DNA from: Rhodocollybia butyracea
Lineage: Eukaryota; Basidiomycota; Agaricomycetes; Agaricales; Omphalotaceae
DNA: 64,000 bases
NCBI GenBank assembly: GCA_015501585.1
Contig: JADNRY010000020.1
Location: forward strand, 415,093 to 479,092
Reading direction: 5' to 3'
A program made the position numbers and the translations under genes. Positions 33,017 to 44,387 of the stretch are shown here, piece by piece. The notes below the pieces were generated by a model. The model was not told the origin of the DNA and did no database searches. It saw nothing but the letters and a program-made list of their open reading frames with translations. Position 1 is the stretch's first letter. Every line of letters begins with the position of its first letter.

Positions 33017-33595
33017 ATGCGTGTTCCCTCCGTTCTAGCTGGTACTATGGTTCTTCTTTCAATGCTAGTTGCGCATTCCCAAGCGGCGCCGATCGAGGTC
33101 TGTTGAGATACTCGTCGCTTACGAAAATATGTTCTTACTTTGTTCAATGAACAGTCACTCGATATAGCTGAGCGTTCTGGAACCGGTGAAAGTAGCGCCG
33201 CAGATTGGCGTAGATCAGGGACAGGTGAAAGCAGCGCCGCTGATTGGAGACGTTCGGGGACTGGTGAGAGTAGCGCTGCGGACTGGCGTAGGTCGGGAAC
33301 TGGAGAAAGCAGTGCTGCTGATTGGAAACGCTCGGGGACCGGTGAAAGCAGTGCCGCTGACTGGAAACGTTCAGGAACTGGAGAAAGTAGTGCCGCCGAC
33401 TGGCGGAGGTCAGGAACCGGCGAAAGTAGTGCCGCTGACTGGCGAAGGTCGGGAACCGGAGAAAGCAGTGCAGCTGACTGGAGACGCTCGGGCACCGGTG
33501 AAAGCAGTGCAGCTGACTGGAGACGCTCGGGCACCGGTGAAAGCAGCGCAGCCGACTGGCGGCGGACTGAGGACTCAGAGGAGGACAACGCGTGA
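33017..33595 (+). CDS. Secreted Kex2-processed repeat peptide precursor (10 identical 11-mers)
   Basis: Two exons. Exon 1 (33017-33097) encodes a signal peptide, MRVPSVLAGTMVLLSMLVAH followed by SQAAPIE. A 57 bp GT-AG intron (33098-33154) is in phase 0. Exon 2 gives SLDIAER and then ten exact copies of SGTGESSAADW, joined by RR (eight times) or KR (twice, between copies 4-5 and 5-6), ending RRTEDSEEDNA. Dibasic sites between identical cores are the hallmark of fungal KEPs, Kex2-processed repeat proteins, a class that includes Ustilago Rep1, Candida Ece1 and dikaritin RiPP precursors. Expected products after Kex2 and carboxypeptidase trimming are ten SGTGESSAADW peptides. The function is unknown. 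No UstYa-like or other maturation gene is visible nearby. Total 173 residues. Confidence 0.85.
33176..33565 (+). repeat. 39 bp coding tandem repeat, 10 units
   Basis: Each unit encodes SGTGESSAADW plus a dibasic pair. The first two units begin TCTGGAACCGGTGAAAG and TCAGGGACAGGTGAAAG. Units differ at many third positions and by AGA/CGN or AAA choice at the dibasic pair, yet the 11-residue core never changes. Units 8 and 9 are identical in DNA. Confidence 0.95.
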
Positions 33596-36088
33596 TTAAC
33601 TCTCTCATATGACGTGCCGCATCCGGTAGTCAGTCCATCCCCCAAGTCCGCTTCCTCTCAACTTTTGCTCTCGAAACATTATCATTTGGCATATCTCGCC
33701 ATACTCTCGCTCCCTTTATTCGTTCGTGGACCCTGTCACATAAATCAGCGTTACCGAATACTGTACACTGCCCCACACTCCTTCTCGGTTCCACTAGTTT
33801 CTTCTCTCTCGTCAGCAAGCTCGAACTCAGCTATCAGTCCAATACCATAAACTCATAGGTCACCATCCACAACCTTCCACCATTGGATGGTCCCTCCCGA
33901 GGTCATCGCTGTTTCAAGTATTTCCCGGAACTTTTCTTGATGGTTGATGTCTGCTATATCTATCTCCTTCGGTTTTGGGTCCCCCGGTTGAAGTCCGTTT
34001 CCCTCTCGTTTTCCTCTGTAGATTTCTTCCAGTGTGTCAATGTCTGTGAACTTTTGTTATATTACCATTTTTTCGTCTTGCACATCGTGTTTGCTAGTAT
34101 ACGGATAGAACCTCTAACTATTAAACCTTTGACAGTCTGTTGACCTATCAAATTTGTTTCTGAGCTCCTGCATACGACACCCTGTTCTGAATAACTTCTA
34201 TTTCAGGCGAGCTCTTCGGTATAATCACTGGTAAGCGCTTCGACCGTGAGTCTTAGCCGACATTAAAAGAGATAAACGGTTTGTCACTCTCGATTAGCGA
34301 CATTAATTACAAACCCAAGTACAGTATTATTTTATACCGTTACATTTCACGTAGACGTCAAGCTTCAAAATTAAAACGGCCTCATATTTGAGACCAACTT
34401 CATGTCCTGTCGGTATAATTTTCACTCGTGCAGGAATTCTCCTCCAATTGGTCTATCGGCATTCCGTTTAATTCGTACGATCACTGAAAAACTCCGAGGT
34501 AACAGCTCGATCACGACTGTTCCTCTTCTTCGTCAGTCAAGTGTACACTGTACTTAACGATTGGCAACTATTGTTATGACTGCCGGTGCCAGGAACGGCA
34601 TTTCTTACAGTCGCAATGGTGCTGGGTATTCTGGGGTATGGCATACTGCTATAATTACTTGCCCTACAGTGATCACAAGGCGTCCGAGCTTCCATTAACA
34701 GGTCCATGCTTTTTTAAACTTAAAATCAACAAAGATGGAAGATGATTGGTGATTCTATGATCATTCCTCGAAGTCGAAGTTTATGGTACCCATACAACCC
34801 ATATACTTGGCCGTATAGAGGGCACTACTGTTATTTTGCAAGTTATTCCTAAAATCTGACTGTGGTGAGTCGCAGGGTCGGTATGTCGGGGCTCTCGGGA
34901 ACAGCTGTTCCTCGACTGTTCCTGGTTGCGAGTTTGTCGCATGTAGCATTTAAATCTATGTTGCCCCCTGTTGCCCCCTGTCTTTCTGCATAAGTTTCCG
35001 GCGCTAGTGTGTGTTACCGACGCCTCGGGCGTGCTAGCCACTCTGAACATTCGATACCAGCCTCTAGGAGGACAGCCATACGAACTCCGACATTAACAGT
35101 AAGTAAGTAATAAGTATCTATATATATGAGCGGAGAGATGGCTAGGGTCCGGGGAGGGGGATCGAACGTAGGTTAGAGGCTTGCTCCCACTACGGTATGA
35201 TGTAACTTGAAGCTACAGAGCTCCGAGCTCCATGGCTCAAAGAAGAATTCTGATTCTGAGTTTTTGAAACCCCATCTGTGGAAGAGGCACAAAAAAAGGT
35301 CCCAATGAAGGGGGATCGAAAGCCTTGACAACATTCTCAACAACAAACAGATACTGGAGATGCCTTGTATATGTTTCTGTCTTACCAAAATCCAAGAGCT
35401 TGTGGGGGAGGTTGTCCGAACTCGTGTTCAGTTTAATCTTCCCACGCTTACTGCAGCTCAAAAATGCAAGTAAAGACGGCTCTTGAATTATCCACCCACT
35501 CTCCCACTGGTGAGACCCTGCCAATATTCCCCGGTGTCTTTAAAGCCTCATTCGACTTCACCCAAAACCAGGGCCAAGTACATATTTTTCTGAAGTTCAG
35601 CTTCCCGTCTATGGCGGGTCTTTCAGCGTCTGAACATACACTTGGCTTTTAACACCCCAACCTGGTACCTCTTTTGTTCGGACTCACACCCGAATGAGCA
35701 GTATACTACCAACCGGCCCCAAGGGTCGAACGCAAGGCAGTGGTTTGCTTTTATGATGTACCTTGAAGCTGTAGGACTTCAGGATCCAAATGAGGAATTC
35801 GATTCTCAAAAGAGACGCCAAATACAGTGGATGAAGGTACAAGGTACCAGTGCGTCCTCACGGCCTCATGTACTAAGATCAAGTTCCTTATTTGTTCAAT
35901 AAGGGAGGTTCCTAAACAGTTGAGCGATGTCCGTACGAAAATCAGTCTAAGTATTGGTACTAAGTGGGTCCGTGCAAAAAATCGATTCGTTAATACGACT
36001 GTCTGAATAAAAATAGAACTGGTTATCAATATACTAGTTTCAACGCAAGTTTCAACGCAAAAAAAAACAAATCTTACAAGTGCATGCA
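33596..36088. other. Gene-poor stretch of 2.5 kb
   Basis: The first few hundred bases are the precursor gene's 3' flank. At 35464-35902 two adjacent plus-strand frames (ending ASEHTLGF, and containing RPQGSNARQWFAFMMYLEAV) read somewhat protein-like but have no motif I recognise. They may be a decayed gene. Around 35100-35150 there is a short TAAG/TATA-rich tract. Confidence 0.4.
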
Positions 36089-36213
36089 TGGCCAACGTGG
36101 GGATCGAACCCAAGACCTTCGCGTGGGAAGCACCGGTTCTGATCCAACGATGCACCGGAAGATCAGAACCAGCGATATTAGCACGACGCTCTAACCAACT
36201 GAGCTAGTCGGCC
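36089..36213 (-). tRNA. tRNA-Ile(AAT) with a 51 nt intron
   Basis: Minus strand. The acceptor 5' strand GGCCGAC pairs with GTTGGCC (one G-T wobble) and the discriminator is A. The D-arm is GCTC-AGTTGGTTA-GAGC. The anticodon stem TCGTG/CGCGA encloses the loop CTAATAA once the intron (36125-36175) is removed after position 37. The T-arm contains GGGTTCGATCCCC. CCA is not encoded. The intron holds a perfect inverted repeat, GGTTCTGATC/GATCAGAACC. Confidence 0.92.
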
Positions 36214-36517
36214 ATGGTTACCTTGGCTAGTGTACTCTCTTCTGATCTCATCTGTTTCGCTTCTTACACCATTCGAGAAACAAAAGTACAAATGATATTG
36301 ATTTGGGAGGATTGGTGTTGTTTGACACTTTAAGTAACGAACAAAGCACTACAGTATCAATCGAAAAATGTCCCGCCTTTGTGGCGTCTAGCACGAAGTC
36401 TAGTCTTGGACTCTGAGTCTTCATCTAGTAGCCGTGCAGGGAAGGGCCATTGCCTCACACTAGTCTGCTAGTCTGTACCTGCTGAAACGCCAAGATCGGT
36501 CGAATCATCGGCACATC
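36214..36517. other. Intergenic, tRNA upstream side and COX11 3' flank
   Basis: 304 bp. No gene seen. Confidence 0.5.
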
Positions 36518-37865
36518 TCAGCTCTTTTCCTCCTCCTTCAGACCCTTCTTCTTCTCATCGTCCTTCTTCTTCGCCAACTCATACGACTCGAACCCCAGCG
36601 ACTTTTGTACCACATCCTCCGAAGCGTCCGGTTCGAGGTGGCCTTGGCTATTGCGACGGGCTCTGTATGAGTAGGCAAGACAACGTATCAGTTAGCCAAT
36701 AGTAGAAAACTTAACCGATCTCGATATCGATATAGGCCCCGATACTCACCTAAAAAAGGTATAACTCAGTACAACATCCTCAACATTCCTACAACTAGGA
36801 TCATCCAAAACGTCCTTGTCGATAAAGAACAGCAATGGCATATCGACGGTTTCGGATGGAAGGAGTTTTTGTTCGTCGAAGCAGAAGCATTCAATTTTGG
36901 AAAAGTAGGGAGCGAGCTGTGAATCGTAGAAGTTGGGAAGGGGATGTGAGGAGCAGCAGCAGAAGGGAAGTAACTCACCCGATCGGGAGTAACATTATAC
37001 GTTGCCACACCTATGATGTCCTCCTTACTGTTGTTCTTTGCCGTGTAGAACGCAAGGGAACTTTCACCTAAACAACGTCGTTCAGAATTGGTGAACGCGT
37101 GGAGCGAAATAACTCACCAGGAAGCACATAAACATGATGCTGTGCAGGCTTGAACGCCCAAGGCAGCGACGTTGACGTGCTCGACGTGAAAGTTACTTTG
37201 AACCTCCGCGATTTGGGGTTGTCTGCGGGGTCGACTGCGATGAGGCGAGATGGAGCAAATCGGTCTTCTGCTCCAGAGGAAGGAGTGAGCAACGTTTGAA
37301 GCCAGTCTGGCATCCATTCTGGGAAATCGGGTCCAGGTGCGGCCTGAGTTCGGGTACTAGGTGTACCAGCGAAACCAGTAGCGGAACAGAAGAGCCGGTA
37401 AAGGGGAACAGCGGCGTATGTTAGGCCTAGAAAAGTTATTATCTGTTGGAGAGGGTTACTAGGGACAAAAACCGTTTGAAGAAAGAAATGAAGAACGTAC
37501 CACAGCCCCGGTATACATGAGTACTGAAAGGTTCTTTTTTGAGCGTGCAGCGTACATTTCCTCTCTGGAGCGGTATTGAGGGCAGGGCCTTTGTATACGT
37601 GACGTGGCCGCTGGGCATTTGAAGATGAAGAAGATGGGGATTTATCTGGAGCACCAGAGTCGGTACCAGACGATATTGAGCGTCTCGAATATGACTTCCA
37701 TAAAGTTATGGAGGATTGAGCTAGTAATGAGGATGATGGAGGAGCTTTGCAGTGAAAGCTGTGGATTAATGCTGTTCTATATCTGGAGTTATTGAGGGTA
37801 CTAGCAGTAGATCTGTGTAGAGTAATTCGCGCATGTCGAAGTAGAGAGCGAAGAGCAAAGTCCAT
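36518..37865 (-). CDS. COX11: Cytochrome c oxidase assembly protein COX11
   Basis: Inner mitochondrial membrane copper chaperone that delivers copper to the CuB site of Cox1. The N-terminus (MDFALRSLLRHARITLHRST) is basic and Ser-rich, as a mitochondrial presequence. Splicing two introns at about 37440-37550 gives LSVLMYTGAV-IITFLGLTYAAVPLYRLF, the single membrane span. It is followed by the family signature CSATGFAGT. The copper-binding domain contains LPWAFKPAQHHVYVLPGE, IGVATYNVTPDRV, SKIECFCFDEQKLLPSETVD (the CFCF copper motif) and MPLLFFIDKDVLDDP, ending in VVLSYTFF and a Lys/Glu-rich tail to the stop at 36518. The copper motif and TGF signature are complete. It is divergent from the J-protein gene with 229 bp between starts. 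Confidence 0.93.
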
Positions 37866-38094
37866 TTCGTACGAGAAAGATACACCGGGCCGTCTTACTT
37901 TTGTTGTAGCCTGAAAGATTCTTTTTGTTGTATGTTTGCGGCCTCTAATTCATGTTTATACGTTGAAAGTCGATTCTGCTCGAGTGAGCACCAAGAACGT
38001 CAAGAACGTCAGGAGCAAATAAAGGTATATCGGGCCGGATAACTCTGGTTCCTTCTTGACCATCATCAAGCATCCTCAATAACTATACCCAGCA
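37866..38094. promoter_or_regulatory. Bidirectional promoter region, COX11 / J protein
   Basis: 229 bp between the divergent start codons, so both genes must be driven from here. It contains a direct repeat CAAGAACGTCAAGAACGTCA at about 37990. No TATA box is obvious. Confidence 0.5.
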
Positions 38095-38926
38095 ATGTCA
38101 ACCTCGGCTTCAGCATCGTCTTCAACACCGTCGAAAAACGCTACCGCCGGACCCTCGTCTTCCACCGACGCAGAACTGGAAAAACTGCTTTCAAGAGAAG
38201 CATCAGCATTCCAGAGAGAAGTTGAGGTGGAGAGAATATTAAAGGCATTCAAGCTGAAGTAAGCTGAACAAATCTTGTATATTGAACAGTAAAGCTCATT
38301 GGGTACACAGTCCATATGATATTCTAGATTTAAACGAGACGGCAACACAAGACGATATCAAGAAAAAGTACAGACAGATATCATTATGTGAGTCTTAGTC
38401 TCTTCTGTTACCATCGAATCTAATCCTTTTTCCGTTCGAAGTCATCCATCCTGACAAAACACCGCATGCCCGTGCTCCTGAAGCTTTCGACATTCTGAAA
38501 AAGGCCGAGTCTGAACTGTCCGACAAGGCCAAACGAGACGAATTAGATGCGCTTATAGCTCAGGCCAGGGTGGTCCTTTTGGGGGAATTAGGCTGGCCCT
38601 CAAGTTTACGGGATATTAAAGAACTCGAGGCAAGCGAAGAACTCCAATCAATAGGCGGAATACGAGTATGGAGAGATAGAGTAAGAGCAAAGACGAAGGA
38701 AATGTTGATTGATGAAGAGTTGAGGAGGAGAAAGGCTCTTCAACTCGCACTCGCAAACGAAGGTCTTGAAGCGCGGAAAAAGGACGAGGAGGTCGCGGGT
38801 AGAAAGAGGAAGGCGGAGGAAGACAAGGCTTGGGAAGCTAACAGAGAACAACGTGTCGACTCCTGGCGCTCGTTTGCCAACGGCAAAAAGAAGAAGAAGG
38901 GCAAGGGTCCTACCTTACTTGGGTGA
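38095..38926 (+). CDS. J-domain protein, DNAJC8/Spf31-like
   Basis: Hsp70 co-chaperone. Ser-rich N-terminus MSTSASASSSTPSKNATAGP, then REVEVERILKAFKLNPYDIL and LDLNETATQDDIKKKYRQIS, followed by LFIHPDKTP with the HPD motif (built over introns at about 38263-38320 and 38390-38440). After the J domain a long charged helix (RRRKALQLALANEGLEARKK) ends in KKKKKGKGPTLLG. The order J domain, coiled helix, Lys-rich tail matches human DNAJC8 and fission yeast Spf31, which associate with the spliceosome. The stop at 38924-38926 overlaps a possible donor, so one more exon cannot be excluded. Confidence 0.85.
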
Positions 38927-41539
38927 GCCCCACCACCTTGTATTAGATAACTATTTACTGTAGAAACCATACTTCGGCTGATTCTGCCGGTGGAGAACTT
39001 GAAGTTCGCTGATGCCCTACGCCTTCCCGTGTGCCCAGCTTTAGCGTCCTATTCGCCTCCTCAAAGTTCGGAGCTGAAGCTGAAGCGCTGATGGTTAATG
39101 TATCAGAGGAATCACTTCAAGTGAACATGTACATCAACATCATCACCATTGCGCGGGGCCCAACAGCGGCTTTCTCGCCAGCATCACCACTACTGTCATC
39201 CTTCGTATCACCCGGTATACACTGACCATCCATACAGAATCGAATGTCCTCTTGGTGCTAACCTCGACATCTAAAGATCCAATTTACCAGCTCAATTAGG
39301 CGGTCAGATAAGTATTGTTATCGGCAAAAGGCGAAGGCGAAGTATCCGGATGAATGCAATACCAAAACAATACGTAGCCGCAGGACCCCAGTAGGTAGCC
39401 GCCTGCTCAAAGCAGTTGATTTACCGCATCCAACATGCACCACTCCCTAGAGCTGTCAAGATCAAGCTTGGACATTTGCAGAGAAAAGCTCTACACAATC
39501 ACGTGCAAACACTGGCGGTTAGACCGCCTTTTCCAAGAATACCAAAGTTCGTGCGCGGTTTCAACGTCCTAAGGGCCGCAATTCACCACGGCGTCGTCCC
39601 ATCCCCTCATCCCCGGCAGTCATCATCCTCCACAGTGATAGTAGATTGTTAGTATTATCGCGGAAATTCTAAGTCTACGACCAGGAGGTAAAGAATCGTC
39701 ACGGTTCAAAATACCCACTTAGTGTGCCGCAGTTCTTCAAATTCGGAGATTACATCGATTATACGCGATGGGATATCTTTACCCAATGAATCAGAACCTC
39801 TCTGGCGCGGAAGAGCCTGGGGTGTGACGCGCCGATCGAGTGGGAACATGGCTACTCTCCGAATCTGGGACTACAGTATGGAACCGGCAATCATCGGCAC
39901 TGCGTTCCATAGGAGAGAGTTTTTTTCCAGACTCGCTCTCCAGGTAAATTCTTCGACTAGAAGCCATATTGGAGGTGCCCTTGATGTCATTTGTGAGTAA
40001 TAGTTTTAAAATGTTTTGGAGTCGCTGACTTTCGTGCCACCGAAGCTAAGTATCCGATTTTACTGGGGCTCCAAAAATTCTATATTGACATTATCTAACA
40101 ACCATGCTCCAAAATTTCGGGAATGAGTCGGATAAACTGCCGTCGCCCTCAGAATGCCTCCACTAATGTAGAAGCTTTGGAACTTCGGACACACAACTTC
40201 TACTATTCAATCTCCTCTGTATGCATGTATGCTCTCATGCCCTAATAAGAATATTCCTGCTACCCTACTGAAAAACTCCAAGGGAGGTCACAAAAATAAT
40301 TATCCGATTGCTTAGGCTGGACGGAGCATCTCCTCGACAAAACATCTGTCGGATTTTTGCAGCGGTCATTGAATCGTAACACTGGAAGTGGAGAGCGCAG
40401 AGCGTTGTTACAATGCGGTGTGTGGCGCCACTTCATTACTTACAGGTGGCGGCTTTCGCTCACCGCTAATAATCTATACTAGCTTAGAATCCTAGTGGCT
40501 GTTGTAATGAGATATCGTCGCCACTGCTTATCCCAATGCGATCCCGTGACCCAGCACATCCTGATGAAGGCCTTTAAATTTGGATTGCAACTCAGGCAAG
40601 ATACTTGCCACCGAATTTTCACTTCCCAAGAACAAGGTAACAAAATAACGAGCAAAAATTCGTAGACTCTGGGTTACCGAAGAGAGGAAGCAAAGAAAGA
40701 CGAAAGTCTATTATTACACTACATGCTCCAAGAGCTGAATGCTGGAGCACCGAAGAGCTTATCCCGATGTGGAGTGCGCATTGGCTTTATGCGGATAGTA
40801 GATTATTCTCGAGGCTTAGTATACTCAAACGGTTTGTACTATGAATAGAACCTAGAAAGAAGGGTATATCTATGATAAAATGCCCAGAACCAAGGATATA
40901 TCGGTGATCAACTCGAATAAACCAACCCACCTCAATAAATCAACTCCACCTCGAAAATTTTACTGCAGCACTATAGGCTGTGAAATACTACCTAGTCCTT
41001 CAAGTCCACCTGTTAAGTTATTCTACTAAAAGGTTCGAGAATTAGAGCCTTAGAAGAATGTATTTCAAAGCTGAAGCCGGTAGAGCGCTTAGAGGTGAAT
41101 GCTCGATGTTTGAGACTCTTGAATGCATAGCATGGGTGTATGGTGTATATAATGATACAGTCGACATCAACAAAGTCTAGACCTATCGCCAAAGAACGCG
41201 AAGAGTATTGATCTGGTATTACTTAATGAAAGTATTTGGAGCTTTAAGCCTGCCTCGCCTTAAAAAAAAATGCATATCGGCTGTGTATTAGCTATTATAA
41301 TTTACTCCAATGGAGACACCAGCTCAATGGAAGGAAGGAAACAAACAACTCGAAGTGGAGTGTAACCTGTTCAGAATTTATTGCGCATTTACAAGTATGT
41401 ACCGCTTGTCAAGGGTGCACCGAAAATGAAGGTAACTACCATAAAAGGGACCTGGACCTGGACAGGTATATAGGGCATCGGCATATAGCCCAACTTCTTC
41501 AGTGAAACTCACTTCTACGCAACTCTTACAACTCTTATA
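38927..41539. other. Gene-poor stretch of 2.6 kb
   Basis: No frame with recognised motifs. A segment near 39720-39960 reads protein-like in one frame (QFFKFGDYIDYTRWDIFT, IEWEHGYSPNLGLQYGTGN) but is broken by stops, so it may be a decayed exon. The right end carries the promoter of glycopeptide gene A, with a TATATAG-like element at about 41467. Confidence 0.4.
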
Positions 41540-42234
41540 ATGCAGCTCACCACTTCCTTTGTCGCCCTCGCCTCTCTCTTCGCCTTCGCGGCGGCTGAGA
41601 GCCACACCGTTACTTTCACTAACAAGTACGCATATATGCTGGTTTTACTGTTGGAAGTAATTCATCTGACATATCTGGAATAGCTGCGGTTCGGGCACTC
41701 CTACGCTTGTTAGCCAGAACGGCTCCATTCTCTCGACCGGACAGAAATTTACTTCTAACGGTCCCCTTAATGGCGCTCTTGCGTACGTTAGAATATCCAT
41801 CCTATCACACCCTCATGATTACTGACGGCGACGCAATAGCTACCTTCAGTCTGGTACCCAATGTGGTCTCAATGGCGATTCCTGCACCACAGTCGAAACC
41901 ACGCTCAAGAACCCTACAACCCCGGGGGGTGGTTCCGGCACCGATATCACTCTGGTTCCCCCCCATAAGTTCTCCGTGACTAGCGGTTTCCAGTAAGCAT
42001 AACTCTTCTCACAGCCAGAAAACCAGCTTATGGCCTGCTTAGGTACACTAACGGTTGCAGTGGCGGAGAGACCTGCTCTAGTGCTAACTGCCCAGGAGCT
42101 TTTACCAATGCTACCAATGGTAAAATTGTCTCCTGCCAGACTGACAACGTAGGTGTTACCATAAACCTGATATTGGCTTGCCCTCTTTGCTAACATTTTG
42201 ATTATAGGTTGATCTTACGATTACATTCTGTTAA
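41540..42234 (+). CDS. Secreted thaumatin-like 'glycopeptide' protein A
   Basis: Five exons. The signal peptide is MQLTTSFVALASLFAFAAAE, then SHTVTFTNNCGSGTPTLVSQ, FTSNGPLNGALAYLQSGTQC, GLNGDSCTTVETTLKNPTTP, DITLVPPHKFSVTSGF, CSGGETCSSANCPGAFTNAT and the conserved end VDLTITFC. Eight Cys are expected in disulfides. The small secreted family, often labelled glycopeptide in mushroom genomes, has a thaumatin-like beta fold. Its role is unknown, possibly wall or defence related. Introns of about 50 bp have canonical ends. It is the first of three copies in direct orientation (B at 44388, C at 59848) and the most diverged of them. Confidence 0.85.
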
Positions 42235-44387
42235 ATACCGATTTGCACATAGCTCTGTATAATGCCTCTTCGTAATACTTATGTATTTCGTAAATCGAAC
42301 ATAAACCAAAGAATCTACTCTTTCAGTTCTTCTGTATCTTATTTGAATCATGTGATCGCGTTAGGCTTGATGTCAGGACCTAAAAGTATGTATCATCGTC
42401 GGCAAAAAGCAGCCAATCTTCTGGCTCAAACTGTAGGTCTGGTACTCGTCTCACGGTGAAGGAATATGCTTAGAGCGCAATCTCGTATGTGACTCAAACT
42501 GTGACTACTTCATACCGGTCAGGAATCAGGACCATTTCCTGCCCCTCAGTGAGTTGGAATCCGCGAAATCAAATTAAAGCTTTATAAGTGACCCTTCTCG
42601 ATACTTATCATATCATAATCTCTATTTTAGGAGAATACAAGAGCCCGTGCGCAATTCCAGCTCGACAGATTCGCTCTAGCTGTCCTCGAATACTTAGAGC
42701 CGCGAACACCGTGGGAAAGATCCTCTGAGTTGCCGCTTGCTCTTCAAATTTGTATCTTTCGCCGATGGGTTAGGACCTTCTGGGGGATTGGGGCTGTAAG
42801 AATCTGCACGACGCGCTCAATGCGGAAAACATAGTCGCCGTTTACAAAAGTTCTTCGAGTTTCGGACCACAGGAGGGAAAGAACACACAGTCGTATTGAA
42901 TGATACAGAACCGAGAATGGGAGGGTGTGATAATGATGGGTATGCAACGTCACTCCTCAGAAACTTTTAGCTCAACATTTAGTTGTAGTCCCGGCTTGGA
43001 ACTCGGCCACAGCAGTGGTTCACCAGAACAGTTTGTACGACCAGGGTCAACTGGAAGACCGTAAGTATCGCAAGTCGAGTAAGATACTCGCCGCAGGTCA
43101 TGGCACTCCCCATGAACGAGGTACATACTGCTAATCAGTAGTAGATGATGAGATGGCGACAGACTCTGGGTCAGCGGGAAGTAAGCAACTAAGGGAAGGA
43201 AGGGAGGGACTTTAATCATCCATGATCCGCTGCAAGCTCCAAAGACTGAATCATTGCAAGCTACAAGCGCGCGCTTATCCAAAATGTCTGAACGTGTGTC
43301 GGCTACTATGCGCGCGAGTTATACCCCCTATTCCTCCGCTAGCCATTTGGGTGCTCAGGCAAGCAGCTTGGAATTACTGGCAATATCGTTGCCACCGCAA
43401 ATTAGCATTCTATGGGGGTACGTTGTACGACCACCGCCGGTGGATGCAAGTCGATAATCATAATAAATATTTTAATAGAGTATTGGAACTCATCCAACCG
43501 CAAACTATGTGAGGAGGACTTCCGGTTCCCAGAACGAGGTAATAGGAGAGGATGAACCGCGCGTACTCAAGGGAGCTGAACACTTGCTAAACGGTTGTCA
43601 CTGCAGATTTAGAGTGTGCATCGGTGATAGCACTAGTAGCCGTTTGAGTACTACCCCGATAGATACTACACTGTGATATGTTGCGTAGGCTTGTCGTAGC
43701 CCGCGTCTTTCCTAAGGGAGACAACTTCCTGTGATATAACAGTCGACAGCGAGCATCAAATATCAAATTAAATCGCAAATCAGTCCATCCCGAATCCACT
43801 TAAACCCTCCTAAACCATGCTTACAGTATGAAATCCTCCGTCCTAGCCTGATCAAAACGGGCTGGGAAATGGTTCTTCCTCGGCTTGTTGACGATCTCTA
43901 CTTGGAAGCAGATATTTTGAGCGAGAAGTATATTCATCAAGCTGAAGTAGGATCACTGAGAGTGAATGAAGTTTTACAAGTATGTCCGTAGCTCCGAACA
44001 GTTAACTCTCATAGTTAACTTTCAAGTTCTGTGCGAACGAAAGAAATATTCATCCAGTATTAATAGGCCAAATCTATGTGCTTCGTCTTCAACAAGATAT
44101 ATATCATGGTACATATCATTGTATCAGCTCAGTTGCTGTAATTCGCTTGGACTTACCCGCCGGCTTGTAATTGAAAAAAGCAAATGAATGGATCGGGAAT
44201 GGTACCCCGTTCAAATTAACGCGTTTACGAATTTCCTTCGCTTGCCAGGAGGTGCATAGTTCACTAAGAATAAAGGTGGCTATACCAGAGGTTAGAAAGG
44301 GGATGGTTCTCGAGTATAAAAGGTATGGTCACTCAACCCAAGTTCTTCAGTGAAATCCACATCTCACTTCCATCCCAACTCTTAACC
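42235..44387. other. Spacer between glycopeptide genes A and B
   Basis: From about 42606 on this belongs to the segmental duplication (see 57749-60994). At 42632-42730 an exon-like stretch follows a plausible acceptor and reads RAQFQLDRFALAVLEYLEPR then TPWERSSELPLALQ. It may be a lone exon remnant. No complete gene seen. Confidence 0.5.
44315..44321 (+). promoter_or_regulatory. TATA box of glycopeptide gene B
   Basis: TATAAAA in the context CTCGAGTATAAAAGG, about 67 bp before the ATG. The same context (CTCGAGTATATAAAG) precedes the third copy at about 59776. Confidence 0.65.

Noticed and set aside
33017..33595. Idea that the peptide precursor is a basidiomycete lipopeptide mating pheromone
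   Set aside because: Those precursors are short and end in a CAAX box. This protein ends EDNA and has a classical signal peptide.
33186..33599. Second plus-strand frame through the peptide repeat
   Set aside because: Its repeat units vary freely in amino acids, as expected for an out-of-frame reading.
32884..33645. 253-codon antisense frame with QSAALLSPVPERL-type repeats
   Set aside because: It is the mirror of the coding 39 bp repeat. The plus strand has a signal peptide, an intron with proper sites and a core fixed under synonymous change.
35150..35175. tRNA-like T-arm sequence GGGGGATCGAACG
   Set aside because: No matching acceptor stem, D-arm or anticodon arm could be placed around it.
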